Positions 13,222 to 20,993 of a stretch of 21,771 nt of DNA are shown one piece after another. The DNA is from JARYMI01 sp037444845 (GTDB lineage Bacteria > Acidobacteriota > Aminicenantia > Aminicenantales > UBA8522): assembly GCA_037444845.1 (NCBI GenBank), contig JBBILQ010000047.1, positions 1 through 21,771 on the forward strand, read 5' to 3'. The notes beneath the pieces were generated by a model. That model was given only the letters and a program-made list of their open reading frames with translations. It was not told the origin of the DNA and made no database searches. Numbering within the stretch: position 1 is the stretch's first letter; each line of letters starts with the position of its first letter. The translations under genes were made by a program, and so were the position numbers.

Positions 13222-14559
13222 ATGGCCAAAAACAAACACCGAATCTCATCCCCTCGGCAAGAATCTGAGAAAACCATGGTCAACCTGAAATTCGATGAAT
13301 TGCCTGCGCAATGGTACAATATTTTGCCTGACCTGCCGGAGCCATTGCCGCCGCCGCGAGACCCGGAAGAAGGGCCGTCGCGTATCCAGAACTTGCCCAA
13401 TCTCATGATCGGAGAATGCCTTCAACAAGAATTCTCTACCCAGAGATGGGTTGATATTCCCGGCGGCATCATGGGCCTCTACGCAAAAGCTGGAAGGCCA
13501 AGGCCTCTTTTCAGAGCGACCAACCTGGAAAAGAAGCTCGGAACGCCGGCCAGGCTCTATTATAAAAGCGAATTCTTCAGCCCGACCGGAAGCCATAAAG
13601 TCAATACTGCCCTGGCCCAGTGCTGGTATGCCAAACAGCAGGGGTTTGAGCGGGTAACAACCGAAACGGGGGCGGGGCAGTGGGGAACAGCGCTTTCTTA
13701 CGCGGCAGCCGTAACCGGCCTGAAGTGCACTGTCTTCTGGGTGAGAAGCGTCTATAACTGGAAAAAAGACCGATTATCATTCATGAAACTTCTGGGGGCA
13801 GAGGTCTATGCCTCCCCAAGCCCTATGACGGAGTGCGGGAGGGCTCTGTATGATAAGAATCCGGAGCATGTGGGATCCCTCGGAATCGCCATATCGGAGG
13901 GCCTGGAGGATTCTCAAAAAGACCCAAAGGCAACCTACTGCCTGGGTTCCGTCTTAAATCATGTTCTTATGCATCAAACGATCATCGGCCTGGAAACTCA
14001 AAAACAATTTGAACTGTTCGACGACTATCCGGATATCGTCATCTCCTGCCTGGGAGGCGGCTCAAATTTCGGCGGGTTTGCTCTGCCTTTTGTTGGAGAT
14101 GTCCTAAAAAAAGGGAAAAAGATTAAGTTTATTGCGGCTCAAAGCATCGTTGCTCCCAACCTTCAGGGCAAGTACGAGTATGACTTTGCAGACTATGCTG
14201 AAATAACCCCCATGCTCATGATGTACACGTTGGGCCACAAGGTCGACATGGAGCCGATAAAGGCGGATGGGCTACGCTATCATGGGTGTTCGCCGATCAT
14301 CAGTCTGTTGCGGAACAAAGGCTATATCGATACGGTAGCCTATCCGGGTGATGAAAAACATGTTTTTGAGACCGCCAAACTCTTCATGGAAACAGAGGGG
14401 TGGCTGCCGGCTCCAGAATCTGCTTATTCAGTCTGCTCGGCCATAGAAGAGGCCATCAAGTGCAAGGAATCGGGCGAGCCAAAGGTGATTGCTTTCAACG
14501 TCAGCGGTCACGGCTTCCTGGATATTCAAGGGTATCGAACCGTCCTGGGTCTTAAATAA
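13222..14559 (+). CDS. trpB: Tryptophan synthase beta chain, TrpB2-type
   Basis: A 445-residue PLP enzyme that joins indole and L-serine to make tryptophan. The length and the N-terminal extension (LPDLPEPLPPPRDPEEG) mark the TrpB2 subfamily, which is longer than the usual TrpB of about 400 residues. Motifs: GRPRPLFRATNLEKKLG, the PLP lysine Lys126 in PTGSHKVNTA, ETGAGQWGTA, VRSVYNWKKDR, the phosphate-binding SCLGGGSNFGG and, near the end, FNVSGHGFLD. The ATG is ten bases after AGGAGG and has its own promoter. No trpA or other trp gene is nearby. TrpB2 proteins are often stand-alone and thought to salvage indole or act on serine derivatives, so a second, TrpA-partnered TrpB may exist elsewhere. 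It ends convergent with the kinase gene, 20 bp away. Confidence 0.92.
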   Translation: MAKNKHRISSPRQESEKTMVNLKFDELPAQWYNILPDLPEPLPPPRDPEEGPSRIQNLPNLMIGECLQQEFSTQRWVDIPGGIMGLYAKAGRPRPLFRATNLEKKLGTPARLYYKSEFFSPTGSHKVNTALAQCWYAKQQGFERVTTETGAGQWGTALSYAAAVTGLKCTVFWVRSVYNWKKDRLSFMKLLGAEVYASPSPMTECGRALYDKNPEHVGSLGIAISEGLEDSQKDPKATYCLGSVLNHVLMHQTIIGLETQKQFELFDDYPDIVISCLGGGSNFGGFALPFVGDVLKKGKKIKFIAAQSIVAPNLQGKYEYDFADYAEITPMLMMYTLGHKVDMEPIKADGLRYHGCSPIISLLRNKGYIDTVAYPGDEKHVFETAKLFMETEGWLPAPESAYSVCSAIEEAIKCKESGEPKVIAFNVSGHGFLDIQGYRTVLGLK

Positions 14560-14579
14560 GGCAGCCTTTCAAGAGTATC

Positions 14580-15479
14580 TTAGAAAGAGACCAGCCGGCG
14601 AAACTCGCGGAAGCGCTTCTCTATCTCATCCAGCCTGAGAGTCTTGAACCTCTCGATCCCGAAATCCTCGATGGCGAATGAGGCCATGACGCTGCCGAAA
14701 ACGGCGGCCCTCCGAATCTCGGGGCGCGAAACTTTTCCAGCCTTGTCGAGATAGCCGAGGAAGCCGCCGGCAAAGCTATCCCCTGCGCCTGTCGGGTCGA
14801 CGACATCCTCACAGGGATGGCCGAGCACGCCGAAGACAAAATCGTGGCCGAGGACAAGAGCGCCGTGCTCGCCCTTCTTGGTCACGACGAGGCGGGGGCC
14901 GCTCGCCAGAATCTTTCTTGCCGCTTTGATGAGGTTTGTTTCCTGGGTGAGCATCTTGATCTCTTCCTCGTTGGCAAAAAAGATATTCACCTTTTCGAGG
15001 ACCCTCCAGATGGCCTCTCGCTTGGCGGCGATCCAGAAATTGATCGTATCCATGGCCACGACCCCCGGGCTCTCCATTTGAGTAACGATTTCGTCCTGGA
15101 GGTCAGGGTCGATATTGGCCAGAAAGGCGATTTCGGCCTGACGAAAGGAAGAAGGAAGTTTGGGCCTGAAATCCCGGAAAACGTTCATCTCCGTCTTGAT
15201 CGTCTCCCTCTGGTTGGGGTCGTAGCCGTAATGCCCTTCCCAGAAAAACGTCTTGCCCGGACGGACTTCCAACCCCTCTGTATCGATATTTCTGGACTTA
15301 AAAAATCGGATCGTTTCCTCCGGGAAATCCTCTCCTACGACTCCGACGATTTTAGGTGAAGTAAAAAAGCTCGCCGCCAACGAGCAGTAGGTGCAGGAAC
15401 CGCCGATAATCCTCTCCCGCCTTTCCCAGGGTGTCTGGATGGTGTCGAAGGCAAGCGAACCGACGATGACGAGGCTCAT
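14580..15479 (-). CDS. PfkB/ribokinase-family sugar or nucleoside kinase
   Basis: A 299-residue cytosolic kinase of the ribokinase fold. The N-terminal GSLAFDTIQTP and GGSCTYCSLAA stretches form the substrate side. The C-terminal PfkB signature DPTGAGDSFAGGFLGYLD carries the anion hole and catalytic base Asp234, and VTKKGEHGALV belongs to the ATP-binding half. The start ATG lies 5 bp after the mtnP stop, and the purine-rich AAGGAGAGAGAG at the end of mtnP can serve as ribosome site, so the two are surely translated from one message. The substrate cannot be read from sequence. The linkage suggests a nucleoside or sugar linked to methylthioadenosine/adenosine salvage, for example adenosine, inosine or a (methylthio)ribose, but this is inference. 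Confidence 0.88.
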   Translation of the reverse strand: MSLVIVGSLAFDTIQTPWERRERIIGGSCTYCSLAASFFTSPKIVGVVGEDFPEETIRFFKSRNIDTEGLEVRPGKTFFWEGHYGYDPNQRETIKTEMNVFRDFRPKLPSSFRQAEIAFLANIDPDLQDEIVTQMESPGVVAMDTINFWIAAKREAIWRVLEKVNIFFANEEEIKMLTQETNLIKAARKILASGPRLVVTKKGEHGALVLGHDFVFGVLGHPCEDVVDPTGAGDSFAGGFLGYLDKAGKVSRPEIRRAAVFGSVMASFAIEDFGIERFKTLRLDEIEKRFREFRRLVSF

Positions 15480-15484
15480 AAGAT

Positions 15485-16384
15485 CTACTCTCTCTCCTTA
15501 ACATACTTGGCGATGATGTGGTGAAGCCGTTTTTTGACTTCAGGCGGGATGAGCACTGCTTGGGTGACGAGGCAATTTTCCATCGCCCGGCCGCAACCGC
15601 ACTCCTCCCCTCTTTTGGCGGGAAGGGAGGCGACGGCTTTCTTGATAATTGTCTTGGCATGTTCGATGTTCAAGCGGAGGTTTTCGAGGATGAGCTCCAC
15701 AGAAACTGTCTCTTCTTCAGCGTGCCATACATCGTAGTCAGTGACCAGGTTCATCGTCGCGTAGCATATTTCGGCCTCGCGGCAGAGCTTGGCCTCGGTG
15801 GCGCTTGTCATGCCGATGACGTCGCAGCCCCAGAGCCGGTAGATGGCGGATTCGGCCTTGGTGGAAAAGGCCGGGCCCTCTATACAGAGATAAATTCCCC
15901 CTTTATGGACTCTTAGGCCGAGCTCCCTGCCGGCCGTAAACAGGTTCCCGCTGAGCTCCGGACAGACGGGTTGGGCAAAGCTGATATGAGCGGCGATACC
16001 GCCCCCAAAAAAAGTGTTGACCCTTCTGGTTCTGTCGAAGAACTGGTCGGAAAAGACGATGTCCCTCGGCCGGATATCCTCTTTGAGGGAGCCGCAGGAG
16101 TTGACCGAAATAACCCGCTCGACGCCTAACATCTTGAACCCGTAGATGTTGGCCCGAAAATTGATGTCCGAGGGAAGAAACCTGTGACCGCGGCCATGCC
16201 GGCTCAAAAAAGCGGTCTTTTTCCCTTCGAGTGTGCCGATGATGTACGCGTCAGCGGGCTGGCCGAACGGAGTCTCCAGAACGCATTCCTCGATGTCCCT
16301 GATCCCGTCGATCTCGTAAAGCCCGGTCCCGCCGAGAATCCCGATGTCGGCCGCGGGCAGATTCTCCCGCTCATGCTGAGCCAT
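15485..16384 (-). CDS. mtnP: S-methyl-5'-thioadenosine phosphorylase (MTAP/PNP family)
   Basis: A 299-residue phosphorylase that splits methylthioadenosine into adenine and methylthioribose 1-phosphate, recycling the by-product of polyamine synthesis and SAM radical chemistry. Motifs: GILGGTGLYEIDGI, SRHGRGHRFLPSDINFRANI (phosphate and ribose sites), VNSCGSLKEDIRP, LCIEGPAFSTKAES, GMTSATEAKLCREAEICYA and TDYDVWH (base recognition). The cysteine-bearing tail CGCGRAMENC is typical of the longer bacterial/archaeal MTAPs. The frame is open to an ATG at 16399, but the GAGGAGG SD (16395-16389) lies inside that extension and four bases before ATG 16384, so 16384 is the true start. A related activity on methylthioinosine or inosine cannot be excluded. 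First gene of a two-gene unit with the kinase. Confidence 0.92.
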   Translation of the reverse strand: MAQHERENLPAADIGILGGTGLYEIDGIRDIEECVLETPFGQPADAYIIGTLEGKKTAFLSRHGRGHRFLPSDINFRANIYGFKMLGVERVISVNSCGSLKEDIRPRDIVFSDQFFDRTRRVNTFFGGGIAAHISFAQPVCPELSGNLFTAGRELGLRVHKGGIYLCIEGPAFSTKAESAIYRLWGCDVIGMTSATEAKLCREAEICYATMNLVTDYDVWHAEEETVSVELILENLRLNIEHAKTIIKKAVASLPAKRGEECGCGRAMENCLVTQAVLIPPEVKKRLHHIIAKYVKERE

Positions 16385-16409
16385 TTTTCCTCCTCGCATT
16401 AGAGCTATT

Positions 16410-16438
16410 CATATATAATTTACGTTCGGCCAAGTCAA
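16410..16438 (-). promoter_or_regulatory. mtnP-kinase promoter
   Basis: Minus strand: TTGACT (16438-16433), a 17-base spacer and TATATG (16415-16410) within an AT-rich patch. Predicted transcription start near 16403, leaving a leader of about 19 bases that contains the strong SD. Confidence 0.6.
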
Positions 16439-16452
16439 GCCTGGCCATTCTC

Positions 16453-16481
16453 TTGAAGCGCCGCCCCCTTTAGGTTATGCT
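16453..16481 (+). promoter_or_regulatory. Possible promoter of the sirtuin-larC-folE-metG operon
   Basis: TTGAAG (16453-16458), 17 bases, TATGCT (16476-16481), each 4/6 to consensus. If real, transcription begins near 16488 and the upstream ATG at 16477 would be untranscribed, favouring ATG 16504. Weak evidence alone. Confidence 0.35.
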
Positions 16482-16503
16482 AAGGGACGCTAAACATCCG
16501 ACG

Positions 16504-17250
16504 ATGCAAGAAAAAGAGATCAAGGAAGTTGCCCGTCTTCTTGGAAAGAGGCCGCGGGTCGGCGTACTCACTGGCGCCGGGATCTCCGCCGAGTCCGGCG
16601 TCCCCACCTTCCGCGGCAAGGACGGCCTGTGGAAACAATTCCGGGCCGAAGACCTGGCCACACCCGAGGCTTTTGAGCGCGACCCTGCCTTGGTCTGGGA
16701 ATGGTATGATTGGCGCCGAGGGATTATCGCCGGGCGTGAGCCAAACGCCGGTCACCTCATCCTGGCTCGATGGGAAGACGAACTGCCCGGTTTCGTCCTT
16801 ATCACTCAGAATGTAGACGGCCTGCACCGCCGGGCTGGGTCAAAAAACGTCCTCGAACTCCACGGCAACATCTGGCAGGTCCGATGCCTCGAGGAAGGTA
16901 CCGTGTCGGAGAATTTTGAGTCGCCTTTCCCAGAGATTCCTCCACGTTGCCCTGCCTGCGGCGGGCTTCTACGGCCCAATGTTATCTGGTTCGGGGAAGC
17001 GCTCCCTCGTTTGATCCTCGAACAAGCCCAGGCTGCCTGCATAGCCGCTGAGCTCATGTTCGTCATCGGGACATCGGCCTATGTCCAGCCGGCTGCTTCA
17101 CTCCCGCTTGTGGCGGCAGAGGCGGGCGCCAAAATCGTAGAGATCAACCCTGATTATACGCCGCTCTCAACATACGCCGATCATTCTTTTCGTGGAAAAG
17201 CAGGCGAGGTTCTCGTTGAGATCGACGCCGCTATTAGGGATCCAGGTTAA
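16504..17250 (+). CDS. Sir2-family NAD-dependent protein deacylase
   Basis: A 248-residue sirtuin that removes acyl groups from lysines, consuming NAD+. GAGISAESGVPTFRG (from residue 24) and TQNVDGLH bind NAD, and His120 in ELHGNIW is the catalytic base. Tyr68 and Arg71 (WEWYDWRR) form the Y-x-x-R pair that lets class III sirtuins (SIRT5, CobB) recognise succinyl or malonyl groups, so a desuccinylase role is plausible. The zinc module has only three of four usual cysteines: Cys128 is followed by L-E-E, then Cys149 and Cys152 (RCPACGG). The start is uncertain: ATG 16504 fits the family N-terminus, while ATG 16477 adds nine residues. Neither has a well-spaced SD, and a possible -10 overlaps 16477. 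First gene of a four-gene operon, 21 bp before larC. Confidence 0.9.
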   Translation: MQEKEIKEVARLLGKRPRVGVLTGAGISAESGVPTFRGKDGLWKQFRAEDLATPEAFERDPALVWEWYDWRRGIIAGREPNAGHLILARWEDELPGFVLITQNVDGLHRRAGSKNVLELHGNIWQVRCLEEGTVSENFESPFPEIPPRCPACGGLLRPNVIWFGEALPRLILEQAQAACIAAELMFVIGTSAYVQPAASLPLVAAEAGAKIVEINPDYTPLSTYADHSFRGKAGEVLVEIDAAIRDPG

Positions 17251-17271
17251 GGAAGAAAGGACGGTAAGACG

Positions 17272-18474
17272 ATGAAATTCATCTATTTTGACGCCTCTTC
17301 GGGTCTGAGCGGCGACATGATCTTAGCCGCCCTCCTTGACCTCGGCGTCTCTAAAGCCCCTTTCCGGGAAAAAATGGCCAGCCTTAACCTCCCCGTCAAG
17401 ATCGACATCAAGGAGACGAAGCGGGCAGGGCTACGCGGGCTTAAAGCCGACGTCAGGGTGAAGCGTAATAAGGCGAGCCAAGACAGGTGCTGGGAGGATG
17501 TGAAAGTTCTCATCGCAAAAAGCGCTTTCTCCAGCGCGGTAAAGGAGAAGGCCCAGGCCATCTTCAAGAATCTCTTCGCTGCCGAGGCCAGAGTTCACGG
17601 CACAAAATTCGAGGCGGCTCATCTCCATGAGGCGGCAGCCGACGACGCCATCATCGATGTTTTAGGAAGTTGCTATTTGGCAGAAGTTTTAGACATCAGC
17701 CGCGTCTACTGCTCTCCGCTCAACGTCGGCCGAGGCTGGGTAAGGGGATCCCACGGGCTGCTTCCTGTGCCGCCGCCGGCTGTGGCCGAAATCCTTAAAC
17801 AGGCGCCGGTTTACTCAGCCTGGGCGGATGAGGAGCTTGTAACCCCAACAGGGGCTGCCATTGTGGCGACATGGACTGAGAAATACATTCCTTTCCCCGA
17901 GATGACTTACGAAAAAATCGGCTGCGGGGCAGGAAGCCGGGATTTTGCTGACTTTCCCAATATTCTCAGGGCTTTTTACGGGGAAGAAAAAGAATTCCGG
18001 AGTTCAAGAACCGTCTACCAAGTTGAAGCCAACCTGGATGATGCCAGCCCTCAACTTCTCGCCCGGTTTGTCGAGCGCGGCCTCACACTCGGCGCGCTGG
18101 AGGTCTTTCTGACTCCCGTCGTGATGAAAAAGGGACGACTGGGCACCAAATTGACCCTGCTCGCCGACGCTGCTAAAATAGATGGACTCGTCGAGGCCGT
18201 CTTCAGGGAAACAAGCTCTATCGGGCTGAGGCTATTCCCGGTCGAAAGAAGAGTCCTCCACAGAGACACGAAAAGAGTCAGAGTCCTGGGAGAGGATATC
18301 GGGATAAAGATCGCAACTCTTGGCGGGGAGGAAGTCAACGCCCAGCCGGAATTCAGCAACTGTCTCGCGGTCGCTGAAAAAAAGAAACTTCCGGTTAAGC
18401 TGATCACCCAAATGGCCATAACTGAGTATTCTAAGAAGAATCGGCGAAAGAAGATAAGAAAAGGCCGAGGATAA
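17272..18474 (+). CDS. larC: Nickel-pincer cofactor nickel-insertion protein LarC
   Basis: A 400-residue member of the LarC (formerly DUF111) family, which inserts nickel into pyridinium-3,5-bisthiocarboxylic acid mononucleotide to finish the cofactor of LarA-type racemases and epimerases. Landmarks: the N-terminal YFDASSGLSGDMILAALLDL, AHLHEAAADDAIIDVLG (the His/Asp-rich likely metal-handling stretch), SPLNVGRGWV, GLLPVPPPAVAEIL, ELVTPTGAAI, GCGAGSRDF and, in the C-terminal domain, EANLDDASPQLL and TPVVMKKGR. Lactobacillus larC is split into two frames joined by frameshifting; here it is one uninterrupted frame. No larA, larB or larE is nearby. The ATG has GGA ten bases upstream. It sits 21 bp after the sirtuin and 1 bp before folE. 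Confidence 0.9.
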   Translation: MKFIYFDASSGLSGDMILAALLDLGVSKAPFREKMASLNLPVKIDIKETKRAGLRGLKADVRVKRNKASQDRCWEDVKVLIAKSAFSSAVKEKAQAIFKNLFAAEARVHGTKFEAAHLHEAAADDAIIDVLGSCYLAEVLDISRVYCSPLNVGRGWVRGSHGLLPVPPPAVAEILKQAPVYSAWADEELVTPTGAAIVATWTEKYIPFPEMTYEKIGCGAGSRDFADFPNILRAFYGEEKEFRSSRTVYQVEANLDDASPQLLARFVERGLTLGALEVFLTPVVMKKGRLGTKLTLLADAAKIDGLVEAVFRETSSIGLRLFPVERRVLHRDTKRVRVLGEDIGIKIATLGGEEVNAQPEFSNCLAVAEKKKLPVKLITQMAITEYSKKNRRKKIRKGRG

Positions 18475-18475
18475 A

Positions 18476-19057
18476 ATGGACCTTAAAAAAATCGAGAAGG
18501 GTGTCCGGCTCATCTTGGAAGGCGTGGACGAAGACCCGGATAGGCCCGGCCTCAAAGACACGCCGCGCCGGGTGGCCAGAATGTTTTCCGAGATCCTGGC
18601 CGGAGTGGCCGAAGACCCGGCCAAGCATCTGCGGATTATCCAAGAAGAGAAGCACGATGAGATGGTCCTCATCAAAAACATCCCCCTCTATTCCATGTGC
18701 GAGCACCACCTCCTTCCGTTCGCCGGCGTTGCCCACATTGCCTACATTCCCAAAGGAGGGAGGATCGTCGGGTTGAGCAAGATCGCCCGGGTTGTCGACC
18801 TCCTGTCACGCCGGCTCCAGGTCCAGGAGCGGCTGACCAAACTCGTGGCCGACCTCCTCGACGAGCATCTCAAACCCCTTGGCGTGATGGTGGTCATCGA
18901 GGCTGAGCACATGTGCATGTCCATGCGCGGAGCCAAGAAGCCCAAGTCGCTGACCGTCACTTCGGCGGTCAGGGGATCTTTCAGGACTAAGAGCGCCACT
19001 CGCGCCGAAGCCATGATGTTGATCAGAGGAGGTTTGAGCAGTGTCAAAGACGCCTAA
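18476..19057 (+). CDS. folE: GTP cyclohydrolase I, type IA
   Basis: A 193-residue zinc enzyme that converts GTP to 7,8-dihydroneopterin triphosphate, the first step of folate synthesis and also of queuosine precursor synthesis, which links it to queA elsewhere in the window. Zinc ligands are Cys75 and His78 (SMCEHHLLPF) and Cys147 (EAEHMCMSMRG). GRIVGLSKIARVVDLLSRR and the N-terminal RPGLKDTPRRVARM are family hallmarks. The length matches short bacterial FolE. The ATG is five bases after a GAGG and one base after the larC stop. Its last 17 bp overlap metG. Confidence 0.96.
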   Translation: MDLKKIEKGVRLILEGVDEDPDRPGLKDTPRRVARMFSEILAGVAEDPAKHLRIIQEEKHDEMVLIKNIPLYSMCEHHLLPFAGVAHIAYIPKGGRIVGLSKIARVVDLLSRRLQVQERLTKLVADLLDEHLKPLGVMVVIEAEHMCMSMRGAKKPKSLTVTSAVRGSFRTKSATRAEAMMLIRGGLSSVKDA

Positions 19058-20972
19058 GCCGACATTTTACGTAACGACCCCGATCTATTATGTCAACGAC
19101 GTTCCCCACATCGGGCACGCCTACACGACGATCATCGCCGACGCTCTGGCCCGGTTCAACCGGCTCCAAGGGAAGGACGTTTTTTTTCTGACCGGGACCG
19201 ATGAGCACGGGCAGAAAATAGAAAAGGCAGCCGCAGAAAAGGGGCTCCAGCCCCGGGAGCTGGCTGACCGAGTGGTCGGACGCATCAAAGACCTCTGGCG
19301 AGAGCTGGGCGTTTCCCATGACTTTTTTATACGCACAACCGAAGCCTTCCACGAACGGGGCGTCCAGAAAATCTTTCTCAAACTCAAAGAAAAAGGAGAT
19401 ATTTATAAAGGGACCTACCAGGGGTGGTACTGCGTCTCGGATGAGAATTTCCTGGCTGAAGAAGTGCGGCTCGAACCAGAAGGCGATAAGATTTGCCCGG
19501 ACTGCGGCAAGCGGGCCATCTTGGTCTCGGAGGAATGTTATTTTTTCCGGATGTCCCGATACCAGAAGCCTCTGCTCGATTTCTACGCTCAGAACCAGGA
19601 ATTCGTACGGCCAGCAAGCCGGATGAACGAAGTCGTGAGCTTCGTCCGGCAAGGACTCAAGGATCTGAGCATTACCCGGACCACAGTCAAATGGGGCATC
19701 GCCGTCCCTGACGACCCCAAACACACCATCTATGTCTGGTTTGACGCCCTGCACAACTACCTGACGGGAGCCGGCTACGACTGGGACCTGGTTAAGTTTG
19801 AAAAATTCTGGCCGGCGACAATCCATCTCATCGGCAAGGATATCCTCCGCTTCCATGCCATTTTCTGGCCTGCCTTCCTCATGGCGGCTGGCCTTCCGCT
19901 TCCCCGCACCGTTTTCGGGCATGGCTGGTGGCTCAGGGACGAGGCCAAAATGTCCAAATCCAGGGGAAATGTTCTCGACCCCCACATCATCCTGAAAACG
20001 TTTGGCCCTGACCCGCTCCGCTATTTCCTGCTCCGCGAAATCCCGATCGGGCTCGACGGAAACTTCTCTCACGAAGGCTTCCTCCATCGAGTCAACTCAG
20101 ACCTGGCCAACGACCTAGGAAATCTTGTCCACCGCACCATGACCATGATCCAGGGGTATCTGGGAGGCTTTATCGAAGATGGAGGGACTGAACAGGAAAA
20201 TGACAGGAAAATAAGAGAAGAATTTGAGGAGCTCAAAAAGAGAGTTGCTGATCATTTCGAGAATTATGCCGTCAGCCGGGCCCTGGAAGAGATCTGGGTT
20301 TACATTAATGCTGCTAATAAGTATCTGGCGGAAAATGAACCCTGGAAGGTCGCTCAGGACATAAGCCAAAGAAAGCGGCTGGCCAGAATCCTCTACCAGA
20401 CGGCAGCCGCCATTCGCGGCGTTGGGTATCTTCTCTCGCCAGTCATGCCTGGTTCAAGTTTGAAAATCTGGCAGTCCTTGGGAGAAAAAGAGCCACCCGA
20501 GAAAATGCCTTACGCTGGGTTCGAGTTCGAAGGCTTGAAACCCGGCTCTGAAATCCAGAGAGCTAAGCCGCTTTTCCCGAGAGTCCTCCTCGAAGATTTT
20601 CTCAAAGAGGAGGAGCAGACGGTGCTCGAGAAAAAGGAGACGAAAATGGGAGAGATTTCTTTCGATGAATTCAAGAGGATGGACCTGAGAGTTGGAGAAA
20701 TCCTTAAGGCTGAAAAGGTTCCCGGCACGGATAAGCTGCTGAAGATTGAGGTCGATATTGGGACGGAAAAGAGGACGATGGTTGCCGGCGTAGCCGACAC
20801 CTACTCTCCAGAAGAGCTTATCGGCAAGAAACTCGTCGTTATCGTCAACCTTAAGCCAGCCGTGATCCGGGGCATCGAGTCTCAGGCCATGTTGCTCGCA
20901 GCAGAAATAGATGGCAAAGCCATCATTCCATTTTTTGACAGGGATGTGCCTCCGGGCGCCAAGGTCAAATAA
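19041..20972 (+). CDS. metG: Methionyl-tRNA synthetase with C-terminal tRNA-binding domain
   Basis: A 643-residue class I synthetase that charges tRNA-Met. It has HIGH (residues 23-26), FLTGTDEHGQKI, the zinc-knuckle insertion (YCVSDENF and CPDCGK), the anticodon-binding WFDALHNYL region and KMSKS (303-307). From about residue 536 a separate EMAP/Trbp111-like OB-fold (FDEFKRMDLRVGEIL, IVNLKPAVIRGIESQAMLLA) assists tRNA binding and dimerisation. The first knuckle is C-x-x-D instead of C-x-x-C. The start is GTG 19041, eight bases after AGGAGG (19027-19032), and lies inside folE, giving a 17-bp overlap. Last gene of the sirtuin-larC-folE-metG operon; convergent with tsaC 20 bp on. Confidence 0.95.
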   Translation: MSKTPKPTFYVTTPIYYVNDVPHIGHAYTTIIADALARFNRLQGKDVFFLTGTDEHGQKIEKAAAEKGLQPRELADRVVGRIKDLWRELGVSHDFFIRTTEAFHERGVQKIFLKLKEKGDIYKGTYQGWYCVSDENFLAEEVRLEPEGDKICPDCGKRAILVSEECYFFRMSRYQKPLLDFYAQNQEFVRPASRMNEVVSFVRQGLKDLSITRTTVKWGIAVPDDPKHTIYVWFDALHNYLTGAGYDWDLVKFEKFWPATIHLIGKDILRFHAIFWPAFLMAAGLPLPRTVFGHGWWLRDEAKMSKSRGNVLDPHIILKTFGPDPLRYFLLREIPIGLDGNFSHEGFLHRVNSDLANDLGNLVHRTMTMIQGYLGGFIEDGGTEQENDRKIREEFEELKKRVADHFENYAVSRALEEIWVYINAANKYLAENEPWKVAQDISQRKRLARILYQTAAAIRGVGYLLSPVMPGSSLKIWQSLGEKEPPEKMPYAGFEFEGLKPGSEIQRAKPLFPRVLLEDFLKEEEQTVLEKKETKMGEISFDEFKRMDLRVGEILKAEKVPGTDKLLKIEVDIGTEKRTMVAGVADTYSPEELIGKKLVVIVNLKPAVIRGIESQAMLLAAEIDGKAIIPFFDRDVPPGAKVK

Positions 20973-20993
20973 TCCAGTCAGAATCTCATCCGG

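Noticed and set aside
19044..20087. 347-codon minus-strand frame opposite metG
   Set aside because: Antisense shadow of metG's codon periodicity; the sense strand has all catalytic motifs of the synthetase.
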